DNA from: Liolophura sinensis | Lineage: Eukaryota > Mollusca > Polyplacophora > Chitonida > Chitonidae | Assembly: GCF_032854445.1 (NCBI RefSeq) | Contig: NC_088300.1 | Span: 6,262,001-6,326,000 of the forward strand | DNA length: 64,000 nucleotides | Direction of reading: 5' to 3' | Shown: positions 1 to 12,700 of the stretch, piece after piece | Layout of the letters: each line of letters starts with the position of its first letter | Position numbering within the stretch: position 1 is the first letter of the stretch | The notes under the pieces: model-generated | Databases searched by the model: none | The model's input: only the letters and a program-made list of their open reading frames with translations | Told to the model about the DNA's origin: nothing | Made by a program: the position numbers and the translations under genes

Positions 1-81
1 TACCAGCCTGTATACCCACGCAACACACTAGTGTAAGTTATACCACATACATTTTAATGCCCTGTGCAGTAGAGATCTCAC

Positions 82-2812
82 CTTGCTATGAAAAGACAGA
101 TCAGCCATATATGATTGGGTCCAGCGAAGATCATGAGCAGACTGATGAGAAGTTTGACTAGGAAGAGGAATCGTATAACTCGGTACAGCCCAAACTTCTT
201 GCACAGGGACAGGAAGTACAGGTTGTTGATGTGAGGGGCCACAAACGACGTACCTATAAACAAGTAAAGATGACTAAAAGATACAGAGGTTAAAGGACTT
301 GACAAGACGTAATTAACTGAGGTCCACTATTTTCCGCTTAGCCTGTAGGCTCGTATTTTTATTGATTATCTAATTTCTTCTACATTTATCTTCAAAGTTA
401 CTTTCAAGATGGGAATATCGCTGCCTTGAGCTTGCTTTAAGAACACAATGCCTGAACATTTACATGAACAGGTGCATCACCTATAATCATAGAGCTCACA
501 GTCGGACTGATTGCATTTCCCAGCAGACTCTCCAAAAACAGGGGGAAAAAGTTGCTATTAAAATGACAGTGAAACACCTGAAACAAAGAAAAGACAACAT
601 AGTAACAAAATCTTAACTGATCTTTTGAATATTGCTCTATATGGTTATGTCCACACCAAATACATTTCGCAGCATCTAGACTGTTAATCTCTACCATAAC
701 TTACCTGAACATCAATACCTGCACTGTCCTCTTTTCTTCTTTCTCTTTATGTAGCCATTTTTAAAAAATTTTAAACCACTACAGCAGATTTGAGATCATT
801 CGTTGTGTATGTAAGGTGTGAAAAACTCTGATCTTTACCTGAAATCTTACTTGGACGGCCAGCCAAGGTACTTGTGTAAGGCCTACAGAATTATCTACAT
901 ACATGTACACACCAGTAAACTGAAACACCAAACTTGTGTCCAACAGAAAACTGCTTCAGCCAAGCCATTTTTCTGAGAGCATCAATCATGCGGATTATCG
1001 TTAAATGGTGGAATAATGACATCAAAAAAAATATTGCTCATTAAATGCTGTGTCTTTAGAATTCTAAGGCATTCAAAGGCCATTATATTTCCACATCATT
1101 CCAAGAAATTAATATTCTAAATATGGAGCCAAAACACTTGAAGTTTTAAACCTTTGGCGATGAAAATTTTTTAAAGAAAATTCCTCCACTAGATAACCCA
1201 GCTAATTCATTTGCACTGAACTATATGCATGGTATATCAGGTGAATTTTAAATATTCTTTTTATTTCCACCAAGTCATTATGTGTCTGTACAATCTAATA
1301 CTGATTTGCCCTCTAAGTCTGACTTCACACTCCTTTTCCTGTCTGAACAATGACACTACCATTTGCATGTACTAAAACATACATACATTGTTAAACTAAA
1401 ATATCATACTTTACCTGTACTATATTCATCAGTGAGAACCATAAAAAATTAGTGTGTGAAAATAGCTCTATGACATATTTCTTGAGGGCCCGTCTCTCTG
1501 ATATGTCCACTTCTGTGAATTCATCAGCGTGTTGTAATCTGTTCAAAATTTCATAAAAACACATGAATAATCAATACTTTTGTACGCGTATTCAGAGCAT
1601 TAGAAAACCAAATCAAATGTCAAGGTTGCAATTTACTTTCTCAAAACATTTCAAAAATTTCCAAAAATAATTTATACCCCTTCTGCAATGATAACGGATT
1701 CAATTTTCAAAGACATTACGTCATGAACCTTAGGTGTAAGTGTTCAAATGTGAAACAGAAAAGCTTCCTTTAAAATAAACGATAAATATGATTCCAGATT
1801 AAGACAAATTTTACATGTAGAATCTTTACAGAAACAAAAAAGTACTACAACTTTTCACAAAATTGATGAATCAACGTAAAACAGATCTTTTGATTCAATG
1901 TATTTATTTCTTTATCTATATATTTGATTGGTGTTTAATGACATAAAGTTTAACATTTATCCCTCAGCAGTTAAGTTAAAGAGCAGAGGAAATCGCATTG
2001 CCTGAAGTAAACTATTGCCCTTCTGGTACTGCACAATCTCTTTTGCTTTAACAGTACGTGTATGATATATATTTGCTTGTCAGAGTGTAGCTTAAATTTA
2101 GATGCAGAATTCTGAATTCTCACCTATTTACTTCAGTCTCATTGTAGTCTTCATTTTTCTTCCTGTTGCAAATGGCATCCTGGAGTTTTCGGCAGCTCAC
2201 AATAAACCCAATCAAAGAGAAGATAGCTAGTCCTGTACAGAACCAGCGAAATGAAGTCAGGGACGCTTTGTTCCAGACAGAGTAAGACAGGAACACCGAT
2301 ATGGATCCAAGTGCACTAAAGATGCTGCACTTAGAATTGAGCTTGGCCCGCAGCTCAGCAGACACGGCCAGGTCAGCTAAGAGAGCATTGTGATGCAAGT
2401 CTATCACTGTGAGAAAACCATCATATAGGCAGAGGCACACCACAAACTGTATCGATGGATAAATCCAGGAAATCCAAAAGCCAAGAAAAGAGAGGGCAAA
2501 CAGAGGGCCATTCCATTTTAGAGCATTAAGTCTATTAAGAAGAATCTGTACTCCATGATTAGGGCTTGAGCTCTGTAGCTTGTGCTGCTGAAGATATCTG
2601 CTATCACTGAGCCAACCAAATAATGGGTCATTAATGGAGTTCCATAAAAAAAACACAGTCTCTCCAATCCAAAATGAAGCCTTGTCAATTTTGTAAACAG
2701 ATACAAAAATATCTATGTGATACAACAAAAATACATTGTGTAGAATTGAGATGTAAAGGCTCAAAGACCCGTAACATATATCCAGTGGGATCTGAAATCT
2801 GACCAGAGCCAT
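82..2812 (-). CDS. MFSD13A: TMEM180/MFSD13A-like multi-pass membrane protein, 5' part of gene (C-terminus outside window)
   Basis: Four coding exons on the minus strand: 2812-2124, 1538-1415, 577-481 and 253-82, each bounded by AG/GT, with phases that join without a break to give 360 codons plus two bases. The protein matches the vertebrate TMEM180 (MFSD13A) family nearly end to end: an early YGSLSLYISILHNVFLLY helix, then GETVFFLWNSINDPLFGWLSD, LYDGFLTVIDLHHNALLADL, VFHCHFNSNFFPLFLE and VAPHINNLYFLSLCKKFGLY. The family belongs to the major facilitator superfamily, melibiose/cation-symporter branch; its substrate is not established. Several hydrophobic segments predict a plasma-membrane or endomembrane protein. 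The human protein is about 517 residues, so the last 150 or so residues lie beyond base 1; the donor after base 82 shows the gene continues. The start at 2812 is the first ATG after a plausible acceptor near 2828 and aligns with the family N-terminus. The introns hold no exon-like sequence. Confidence 0.94.
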
Positions 2813-2990
2813 CCCTGGGGCTGAAGACTGGAGAAAGACGGCAGCAATCCAGACCCTCTCACCTCCTCCTTCCCTCTCTATTGTAACTTAATCGCATCAT
2901 GACTTCATTTATTCCAATCTGGAAAAATGCAAATAAGATTACAGTGAACAAAGAAAATAAACAAATCACTGATCAATGGTCATAAGAATA

Positions 2991-3264
2991 TTTATTTATT
3001 TATTTATTTATTTGATTGGTGTTTTATGCCGTACTCAAGACTATTTCACTGATACGACGGTGGCCAGCATCATAGTGGGAGGAAACAGGGCAAAGCCCAG
3101 GAGAAACCCACGACCATCTGCAGGCTGCTGGAAGATCTTCCCATATGCAGCTGGAGATGAAGCCAGCATGAGCTGGACTTCAACTCAAAGCGACCGCATT
3201 GGTGAGAGACTCCTAGGTCATTTCGCTGCGCTAGCGTGCTAACCGACTGAGCCACGGAGGCTCC
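2991..3264 (-). mobile_element. tRNA-derived SINE, full length, minus orientation
   Basis: Reading on the minus strand, the element opens with GGAGCCTCCGTGGCTCAG, a tRNA-like head with box A, continues through a box-B-like GTTGAAGTCCAGCTCATGC region, and ends in a (TAAA)n tail at the 2991 side. It is flanked by a perfect 12-base target-site duplication, gtcataagaata, at 2979-2990 and 3265-3276. It sits in the 5' intron of the TMEM180-like gene. Confidence 0.9.
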
Positions 3265-4171
3265 GTCATAAGAATAAGTCACTTTAAGTAACTTTCATCC
3301 ACATTCTACAGTCAATCAGTAAAAATAACTGATTTCTTCTATTACACAAGGCTGGCAGAAATAAACACTTTTCAGAGGCTGTAAAGAATAGGTTTGAGTT
3401 TACATGTAACTTGTAGTTTTCCACATTTGCATACCTTTTCACATCTTTTTCTGTTTGTCTTTTCTTAACATCCATGGTTACATGCTTTTACCAATTTGTC
3501 ATTTAAATTGGTAGATGGATGTATATTTTTCACAAAAATAGTGTGAGTTCACTTGGACGTCTATACTACTACAACTAGATTATTTGATTTGTGACAATAT
3601 GTGTTTCTATGATGAATATGGTACAAGATAAATGCACAAGATCATGTGTCACGTGCTTTTCTTTCTTTTGCCACTTATTCAGCGAAGCATGAATGAACTA
3701 GCATAAGAAACCACATGGAAATCAAAAGATACACACAAATCTAGGCTTTACAACATACCACTTTTCTGCCACTGTGTGTGGTTTAATATATGTTTAACAT
3801 TATTCCATACTGTTTCTTTTCCCAAAACTGACGTAATGGTAGTGCTGCCTCAATGGAATGCTAGTTTGAAGACAACAGAACGAATGATACCCATTCACAG
3901 ATAGCCACCTATGAAAGGGTACCCACATTAAGTTCACCATAGGCCCGAGGGACTTTGAAAACTCAAAAAAATTACATTTATAATAGTATTTTTTTTTAAA
4001 TATTGAAATTTGAATGTTGTTTACAGTTTAGCAACTTCCTGATCATGGACTGATTTGCCAATGCCGTATAACTAGTAGAAATCTTTAGAAAAGAATTCAT
4101 CTTGATTTACCCATATGTTTATTATGAATATCAAATGAGACACATGGCTTATGACGGCAGATTTTACTTAC

Positions 4172-4330
4172 CCTGTGACACTGACTTTACACTCTCACGG
4201 CTTATCTCAAACGTCAGCCAAAAAAACAACGTCAACACATCCGTTTCAACAACGTGACAGTTCTACTTCCTGTCTACCGGCCACTGTCATCGGTGTTATA
4301 CTTGGGGACGTCTAGTACGGAACCTATGTG
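4172..4330 (-). other. Probable 5' UTR exon of the TMEM180-like gene
   Basis: On the minus strand a strong donor, CACAGG followed by GTAAGTAAAA, lies at 4172/4171. The coding exon is preceded by acceptor-like TTTCTCCAG ending at 2828. Joining the two gives a non-coding first exon. The transcription start is not visible; 4330 is a guess. Confidence 0.45.
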
Positions 4331-4600
4331 AACACATAGAACACATATTTACCTACATTTTTTCTTCAAGGTCATTTGTATTTGCCTAGCTGTAGATTTC
4401 TTAGCCATGGTGTCTTGCTTTTATTTTATGTCCCTAGACATTAAACTTGACACATATCCATCGCAAAGCAGATCTGTCATCTGCTAAAAGTGTTTTGATT
4501 GATGTAAGCGTCTAGTCCAGACAGAGCCGCTTTGATTTTAATTTTTATTTGTGTTTAAGGGTTTATCTCCCTTGTACATTGGTTCGGTGCAAGTGCACCG
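4320..4600. promoter_or_regulatory. Likely divergent promoter region for TMEM180-like (minus) and SERAC1 (plus)
   Basis: This short stretch lies between a minus-strand UTR exon with a donor at 4171 and a plus-strand UTR exon with a donor at about 4669-4674. It is free of tandem repeats and richer in CG dinucleotides than its surroundings. There is no clear TATA box. Head-to-head genes with a shared promoter are common in animals; no element here proves it. Confidence 0.4.
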
Positions 4601-4674
4601 TACAACGACACTGGGAACGCTCATTTTACATCGTGGAACTTTGTTCAGAAATCATATTCGATCATTTCGTAAGG
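4550..4674 (+). other. SERAC1: Probable non-coding first exon of SERAC1
   Basis: Donor candidates GTAAGG at 4669 and AAG/GTCAGTG at 4673/4674 would splice to the acceptor TTACAG ending at 6665, which opens the exon holding the start codon. The start of this exon is not visible. No transcript evidence is available. Confidence 0.35.
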
Positions 4675-5039
4675 TCAGTGTGAACGTTTTACGGTATTTG
4701 TTGGTGTATTAACACAGACTTCGACGATCCGAATATTTTTGGCTTTGGGCGTCTGCTTTTACAACGACAACATTGAGATTGGGTGTCATTAAGTGCTCAC
4801 ATTTCGATAGTATCAACAGCGGACCTCCATGCATGTGCTTAAGTTGACATAGACATATGAAATGTTTGAGTTTGTCACATCAACGAATGTCATATCCCGG
4901 AATCAAGGAATTAGACATCCAATTTGTCCCATGATACACCCACATTTTGTTTTTCTTCGTGAACATTTTTACAGTTTATTTGATGATGACATGATGCAGT
5001 GGTGGAGAGGCTACATGTTTGTATCGTGATCATCGTCTG

Positions 5040-5270
5040 ATCATGGAGGTAGAATGGAAGGAGGAACATCTTGCCCAGTCCAGCAATGCGGCCAGACATA
5101 CCCGCAGTGCATTTGTACGCAGAATGAACCCTCCAGCGGCAACACAGCATTTCGTTTTCAATGTGATACTGCGCCCATCAGAGGGTGTGCATGAGCCTGG
5201 CTTAGCGTCATCTGGCTCGAAAAGGATTCCATCAAGTGCTAACTCCATTCTGCTCACAACAGAGATGTAA
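5040..5270 (+). other. GC-richer island, open on both strands; unresolved small ORF
   Basis: An ATG at 5041 opens a 76-codon frame ending in TAA at 5268-5270. A frame of similar length is open on the opposite strand, and a cysteine-rich stretch appears in another plus frame. Base composition is clearly richer in G and C than the flanks, which is unusual in this AT-rich intron. I do not recognise any of the proteins, and splice sites consistent with SERAC1 are not needed here. It may be an old retro-inserted fragment, a small gene or part of an unknown repeat. Confidence 0.25.
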
Positions 5271-6375
5271 TAAGTTCATATCTGTCCATCTAAGCGGTGA
5301 TTTTAATCATGTCAATAGGACTACGTGTATTGTAGCAGAAGGTACAGTGTGTATAGGACAGCAATATTTGTTCTGCTCTGGGAAACATTTTCTTTTTTTT
5401 TTCACTACTTTTCAGTCGACATGGTATGGTGGTCATCTTTGAGTTCGATAAAACAAATTTCTGCACAACAAATGATATCCATTGAACAAAATATGATGTG
5501 GAGGATACTTAATTGAATGTGCCTGGGTAACAGTTAAGCAGTTTCTGAACAAGTTTGATTTTTGTGAACACTACATTCCTATATTTCTCAAAACGTACTG
5601 CTGGTTGACATAGGTTTGCATGCAGAGTCTCCATTGATTGGAGGAATTAATTACCCCCAGTAGAATTACCTGCTGGGAATACACACACCTCAGTGCGTAA
5701 GCGAAATGGGACTGAGTGTTAATTGATTACCTTTCACCCCACATGTCAAAGTTCTTAGCCTCCAGGGTGCAAGCTCGATAACTTATCACAAGGCACACAG
5801 AATAATCCTGTGTTAAAACTAAAGCTTGAGTCCTGCTGTGGCTGTATCGTGCACTGAACACTGAACACTTTGAAGACCCAGAATTTGTTCTTTCTTCAAT
5901 TCTACCTCCGTGATCTAATATATTTTTACAGTGTAATATAATTGAGGAAATATTTTAGTCATAGCTATTATATTGATGCCTTCTATGAGAATTATTTCAA
6001 ATTCATGAACAAATAATATAGGCCACAATAATATTCCTTTCAGCTTTCATTAGTTCCAGACAGCTCAACAGTGTCACTGTACAATATGTAGCCTAGTATC
6101 TACAGTATAGTCCATAGAGACGTAATTATCCTTGCTGTTGTTTCACTTATTTGTATACTTCTCATGCTGTATAATTATTGCTGAGATCTACACCACAGGC
6201 CTTTGTTCATGAACTGATTAGATTAGAGAATTTGTCAGTTTATTTCACCAGTGAACATCCTTGTAGCTGTCAACAAAAGTATTGAAATCTTGGTTAGAAT
6301 AGCTTCGTGCTAAAGGGTTGTATTATTATTCTCAGTGATAGAGAATATTGCTACAAGTAACGTGCATTGCTACTT

Positions 6376-6585
6376 TAATTCTTCAACCTTTTCGCATTTT
6401 TCAAGATGTTTATTCACACATATTCTGAAGGCATTGTTCTGTATAGACTGATAAAATTATACTTTTTGTGAAGCCCAGAAATCTGCCAATCCAACCAATG
6501 TGGTTTTGTCTCCAAATTCCACTTATAAATGTACATTAATTTCGCTAAAAGTTGCTCTTTCATATGCGAAAAGGTTAAGGAATTA
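6376..6585. mobile_element. MITE-like element, 210 bp, with about 20-base inverted ends
   Basis: The left end TAATTCTTCAACCTTTTCGC is answered at the right end by the inverted GCGAAAAGGTTAAGGAATTA. A second, related copy lies at 16798-17267 and keeps the same ends. Ends beginning TA and ending TA fit insertion at TA, as in Tc1/mariner-type MITEs. There is no coding capacity. It lies in the 5' intron of SERAC1. Confidence 0.8.
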
Positions 6586-6675
6586 GAGCACAGGTGATGT
6601 AATTTACATACATGTCACATTGTCATGAACTGATGTGACTGTATTTTCTAATCTTATGCTTACAGATTGCAACAG

Positions 6676-6783
6676 ATGACAAATCATGGATTGTGGCGTA
6701 ACAGCTGCTGTATTGACAGACAGATTATTACTTCATCTACTTGGTGTGTGCAACTGTTATTGAGGCACCATGAAACGATGTAA
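6676..6783 (+). promoter_or_regulatory. SERAC1: Two upstream ORFs in the SERAC1 leader
   Basis: In the exon beginning at 6666, an ATG at 6676 opens a 35-codon frame that overlaps the main start and stops at 6781-6783. A second ATG at 6686 opens a 25-codon frame ending in TGA at 6761-6763, six bases before the main ATG at 6770. Both are out of frame with the protein. The main ATG has the best context (GGCACCATGA). Such leaders usually lower or condition translation. Confidence 0.6.
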
Positions 6784-9700
6784 AGTGAACATTTTATCAA
6801 AAGTATTGAAGTCAACTGGCCTTGGGGATAAAGATAAGCTGTATACTCAGTGTGCAGAGTGTTTAAACAGACGACATGTAAGCACCATAAGGAAGTCCCA
6901 TCACAGGACCATTGGTATGGACGATATATTTCTTATGAATAGTTGATCTGTGGACAGTGTACCACACTGTACCTGAACCATGTCACCACATGTGGATTAC
7001 CTAGGACTGGATTATTTGTCAATATCTCTGTCAGATATTTTGTAGCAGTTGAACTTACAGTTTATATATTTTTATATGTGACATACATTTATATTTTGAA
7101 CCAGGTGAAATAGTTTGAGTGAAATGGTTAGAGAAATCGTAGATTTTGCTTAGCGACATGTATATGTTATAATGTAGCATTTATTGCCTGAGGTTGAGAT
7201 GTTCAAGCTGGATGATCACCCAGTCGCAGAGATGTCACAGAGGTTATGAACCTACCGAAGTTGCAGAAGACAGCTGGAACTAGATGATCATCAAGTTTGG
7301 GCACCAAAATTCAAGGCAGTAACTCACTTACACAATGGTTTCGTTGTTTGACATAAGTCATTCATTTCATGAAACACTGTTTTAGAGTTTTCTGAATATT
7401 AAAATATATCCTAATTAATACATATGTAACACTTCATTTGCATGGATATTATATACTACAGGTTTGTTATACTATATATTTCACTAATTTATAAAGCTAA
7501 AGGGCATACAGAGTAAACGTGTCTCATTGTATTTCACAGAAGGTGTCTATTCGCTATATTGATGTGGCATGGTATGAAGCTCTTATTGCGTTGTCCATTA
7601 CACTGATTTGGAGAATAAAGCCTTTGGCTTGATCTGTCTCATAATTTTAACCTTAGAAGTGTAGGAGTAAAGACATGAAAGGGCAAAGACCCAAAATACG
7701 AAAACATGAATGGATGAAAGTCAAAATGACGAAAGTGTCAAGGTGAAAACGTCTGATGTTAGTATGTGACTTGACCAACCTGTACACATTAGTAGAACTC
7801 CTGTGGTCATATACGTGTAAGCTTTGCTACTAAACCAGCAGAAACATAGGATGAATGACAATGGAGCCAGCGGGTAATGATTATTACACATGTACTATAG
7901 AATGGGTCTACGTGTCCAAATGCAGTCAGCGTATTGTTAAACATTTGTTTTCTATTTGTTATACAGGTAAATGGACTGTTATCACTTTTGCTGTGGTGGG
8001 GTAAGTACATGTAGTCCAAGACTTCTGTTACGTTAGGTAATCAGAGGCACTCCATCTGTCTTAATAGCTTTATTTTATCGCTACTTGTCTTGCTTTAGTT
8101 GTAAGAACATTTTCGTGCATTCCAGTTAACACAGAACAACTCAGAAAATGCAGATTATGAGAATGGATGTACATGCCATGTTTCAAGATGAAATAGCATT
8201 TTTATGTCTTGTAGGGTTAGTGGGATGGTGATATGGAAGGAAGTTTTCCCTATAGACGCTAGGCTGCCACAGAATATCTCAAAGGTGTTGGAGTCCAATT
8301 CTACTCATTACCTTTACCTGGAGACAAAGATTAACAACTGGAATGGTGAAATAACGCAGGGTATGTTTACAACAGTGGATCAAGGCATGGAATGACTTAT
8401 ATCATAAGCAGATGTGCAAAAGAAATATAGAAAACCAGTTCCACAGTGAAACATACTGGAATGTTGGGCCTGTTGAAATTGTTCATGGCATGATCTTGTA
8501 GGTGTATATGTACAACATTCCATAAATTATCTTGTAATAATATTAAAGATCATGTCGTAATTTGGTTGTATTGTTGATATATTGAAGTATGAATGAGATT
8601 TAATGCTAGAAGAAGTTCTATTTCATTTGTAGAAGACAAATCCACCAAGCATTGGAAGGAGCAGAAATGTGAGTGATGGCTGGTTGTTGAATAAATAGAT
8701 AAAAGAAACATTCCGAAATACAGATAATTAAGCTTTTTAAACTCAAGTGTCCCTTTACATTCTTAAATGTTGATTTTCAGTATTCCTGGATGGGGGTATG
8801 GAATGGTGTCATATAATAGAAAAGATTAAGCATTTAAAATTTTAGTTGAAAACCTATGATTTGCTGTTTTGATACATAGTGATAAGGGCCTGCATTCTCT
8901 TAGAGCCTTGCATGCTCATCCTGGACAGATTTCTCTGACCACCAGCCTGTAACCAGTAATAGTTGAAAACCTATGATTTGCTGTTTTGATACATAGTGAT
9001 ATGGGCCTGCATTCTCTTAGAGCCTTGCATGCTCATCCTGGACAGATTTCTCTGACCACCAGCCTGTGACCAGTAATAGTTGAAAACCTATGATTTGCTG
9101 TTTTGATACATAGTGATAAGGGCCTGCATTCTCTTAGAGCCTTGCATGCTCATCCTGGACAGATTTCTCTGACCACCAGCCTGTGACCAGTAATAGTTGA
9201 AAACCTATGATTTGCTGTTTTGATACATAGTGATAAGGGCCTGCATTCTCTTAGAGCCTTGCATGCTCATCCTGGACAGATTTCTCTGACCACCAGCCTG
9301 TGACCAGTAATATAAAACATGTTGGAATCTATTGCCTGGATACTCATCTTTGTCTCAGTGTGAATAGCTTATCTTGAACCTGACAACTGCAGTGGCTTGT
9401 GATAGGGTTTTCTTGTGTGCCTCGTGTATGTGATAAACTTATTACATACATGATGCATTACTTATATAACGCACAAACAACAAGTAAGCTAGATGTGAAG
9501 TAACATTACCATCCTGTCAGCACAGTGCTCTAATGTGTATGTTGTCTATGTGCCAAATACCATTATCAGTACTGTTTCATAACTTGTCATGGGTGAATAT
9601 CAGAAACAGTTAAAAATAAGAATCTTACTTGTACCACCAGAACTGACAGTGCTGATAGTTTGACATAGCCTGTTGCTTGATATACAACCAGTTTTCTCAT

Positions 9701-12700
9701 TTACATGTGCATCTTTGTACTTTCAGTCAGCTGGTTTCCTTGGTTACGTACTCGGAGTGATGACCCATGGACGTTGCTAAGGCTTGCTCAGTCAAACAAT
9801 CATACGGTCAGGCTCCTGGGAGTACAAGCCTTGGCTTCTAAACACCACTGGAAAAGTAAGCCAGCCATGTTAGTAAGAAATCTAATGGGGAAATAAAAGC
9901 ATTATTTCAGCATTATAATATTCCTGGAAACTTTACTGTTGGTTCTCTAGCCCTTGAATATATTTCTCCCCCTTCTTATTCCTTGCTCGTGAAAGTACTC
10001 AGGCCCTTGACCAATGAAGTTGTGAGTTCAAATCCAGCTCTTGCTGTTTTGGCTCAACCTTTACATCAAAATGTCTGTCAGGTACTTGTCTGAGGTCAGT
10101 GGTTTACTCCAGCACTTATTTGTGGAAGTTTGATGTAGCCATTATCAATCAATCAATCAGTCAGTCAGTCAGTCTAGTCCTGTAATTTCTGTTGTATCTC
10201 TATCATTGTTGACAACAGCTGTTAATGGCGCTGACTCTTGTACATGTACATTCTTAGTGAAATCTGTCTTTGTTTGGTACATTTTCACAACCGTTTGTTT
10301 TGGTTTGATTATTCAGATCACCAGTACAGACAAATTGCTCAAGCTTGTGACATGCGCACTCTGGTGGGTTTGGCAAGATCCGCCCAGGTTGATCAGCGCT
10401 ACTTTCTACCACCTCCCACGCTGCTTCATGAAGAGGTAAGACGTTTTCAGTGATTTACCAGCCAAATCTTCTTAAATCACTGAACTGTGTCTGTCATCTT
10501 TGAAGGTGAATTTCAGAGATTTCCCTTTTCGTACTAAACTCTTTTAAAATTTTAAACCAGTTCTTACAGCCTTAGCCTTGGCTTTATGTCCGGAGGCAAG
10601 TATAAAAGCACCTGGCATGGAGTTTTGGGTTTGGTTTTCTCCACCTGTCGATCTGACAGCCATCTTTCAGTATGGTGAATTATTCTTGCATTAAAAACAA
10701 AACAATAAATTAATTTGTTACCTATGTGACCTAAGCTCACCACACTGATTTTACACTCTATAATGGTTATGCAGATGATAGATAGGTGCTGAATTTGCAG
10801 CCTGGAGATATGGAAACATTGGCTAACCTTGTGGTAAAGGGATACAGAATCAGTGCTGATTGGCTGACTGTGGAGAAAGGATTTCCTGGGTTGAAATACC
10901 TCCTGCATAATTGATCACGGTTGACTAAGTGTGCCATACCTAAAATTCTGTTAAGGATAGACATAGCCTTGACTTGCCTATCTCTCACACCAGCCAAGCA
11001 GTGACAATTCTGTATCCCTTGAAACATCATGTTTTATTTTGCTGGGGTCATTTTCCTGTTCTTCACTAGAATGGACATGGGACTACATGTGTTTGTATTC
11101 ATCCCATTAATTTTGGGGTTATCTGGTGGAGCATCATCTACAGAATTGTTTAATGTGTGAAGCTGCTCCCTGCTGTGGAGCGTGTTATTTGCTAGCATTA
11201 AGTTTAATGTGTGAAGCTGCTCCCTGCTGTGGGGTGTGTTATTTGCTAGCATTAAGTTTAATGTGTGAAGCTGCTCCCTGCTGTGGAGCGTGTTATTTGC
11301 TAGCATTAAGTTTAATGTGTGAAGCTGCTCCCTGCTGTGGGGTGTGTTATTTGCTAGCATTAAGTTTAATGTGTGAAGCTGCTCCCTGCTGTGGGGTGTG
11401 TTATTTGCTAGCATTAAGTTTGATGTGTGAAGCTGCTCCCTGCTGTCGAGCGTGTTATTTGCTAGCATTAAGTTTTAATGATGTTCAATTTTTTTTCAGG
11501 CATCTTCAAACTGATTTCTCTCAACATTTTGGACACTTGTTGTTTATCTGTAGATATACATGAAGAAACATTTTAAGAATGTTTTAATATATGCTTTCAC
11601 CCAGTGATGATGGATGCTTAATAAAGTTGAAAATATTTAAATAATCAGCAAGTTAAAGTATTCTTTGATCCTATTATATGTCTGTTTGTAGAAGTCTGAA
11701 GAAGATCAGTTCAGGGAAATTCTCACAAACTTGCCACAGACTGGGGTAAATCGATGCATACAACATTTTACTTCCACGGCTTTACAACAAGGCCATGCAA
11801 CAGAGAATAAGGTTTGTCGTCGTTTATGCAGCTGGTATTACAACTAACTGCCCATCCTAATATTCTCTACCTAGAACAGTGGAGGCGTGGCAAACAGGTT
11901 TCTGTCTTTGTAATGGTTGAGAATCAAAAACAAGGTAACAGTTTAATGTTTATGTGCATGGTCATATGGGCTAGTCCAACTTTTAATTCACCCATCTCTA
12001 CACACCAAAATAAAATCATGTCCAGGCTTTATCTTAGGAATGGGTTTTTCTAGGAGAATACATGTCGTAGTTATGCGCTGTTAAACTGTAAAGACTAACA
12101 AAATGTCACCTGACTGCATGAGCTTAACTTCTGTTATCACATACAAAGTCCACTTGCAGGAGCCCTCTTAATGTTACAGACACGTAACTGTCACAGTGAC
12201 AAAATGTTTATAGTGCTGGCTGCCATGATAGTTAATGCATGTAACACAAGGAAGGCTTCATGTAGGCACCCCTAAGTATTTAAGTTTTGATAATTGTGGG
12301 AAAATATGACATTTGTGTATTTATTTGTAGGAAGGATTCTGGTACTTTGACGGAACAGGACTGGAGTTTGTTAACAGTCTGAGTGAAGTACCTGTGGAAA
12401 AAGTGGAGAAAATCAGCTTGGATGCCTTAGCAATACACTCAACGGTAAGGTGGATTTGGTTTGACTATTTGCTCTGCAAGCTCTGTTCTTTGCACATGTT
12501 TGCAGTGGTAATTAGATATATATTGGACATAGAGGGTGGATTAACATGGTTGTCTTTAAATCACTCAAGACACAATTGAAACTTAAATACGTCATCGGGT
12601 GTTTATCACAAGGCATTGCTGTGATATCTGGCTTCTGCTCTCCAAGTGTGTTCTGAAAAAAGATTTTACAGAAACTAATATCACCAATGGCAGTACTCAA

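Noticed and set aside
2124-2812. Single-exon gene reading for the TMEM180-like first exon
   Set aside because: The frame runs through a donor at 2123, and three further exons continue the family alignment in phase.
11126-11563. Cys-rich open frame resembling a small secreted protein
   Set aside because: Six copies of a 54-bp unit within a SERAC1 intron; open on both strands; no signal peptide context.
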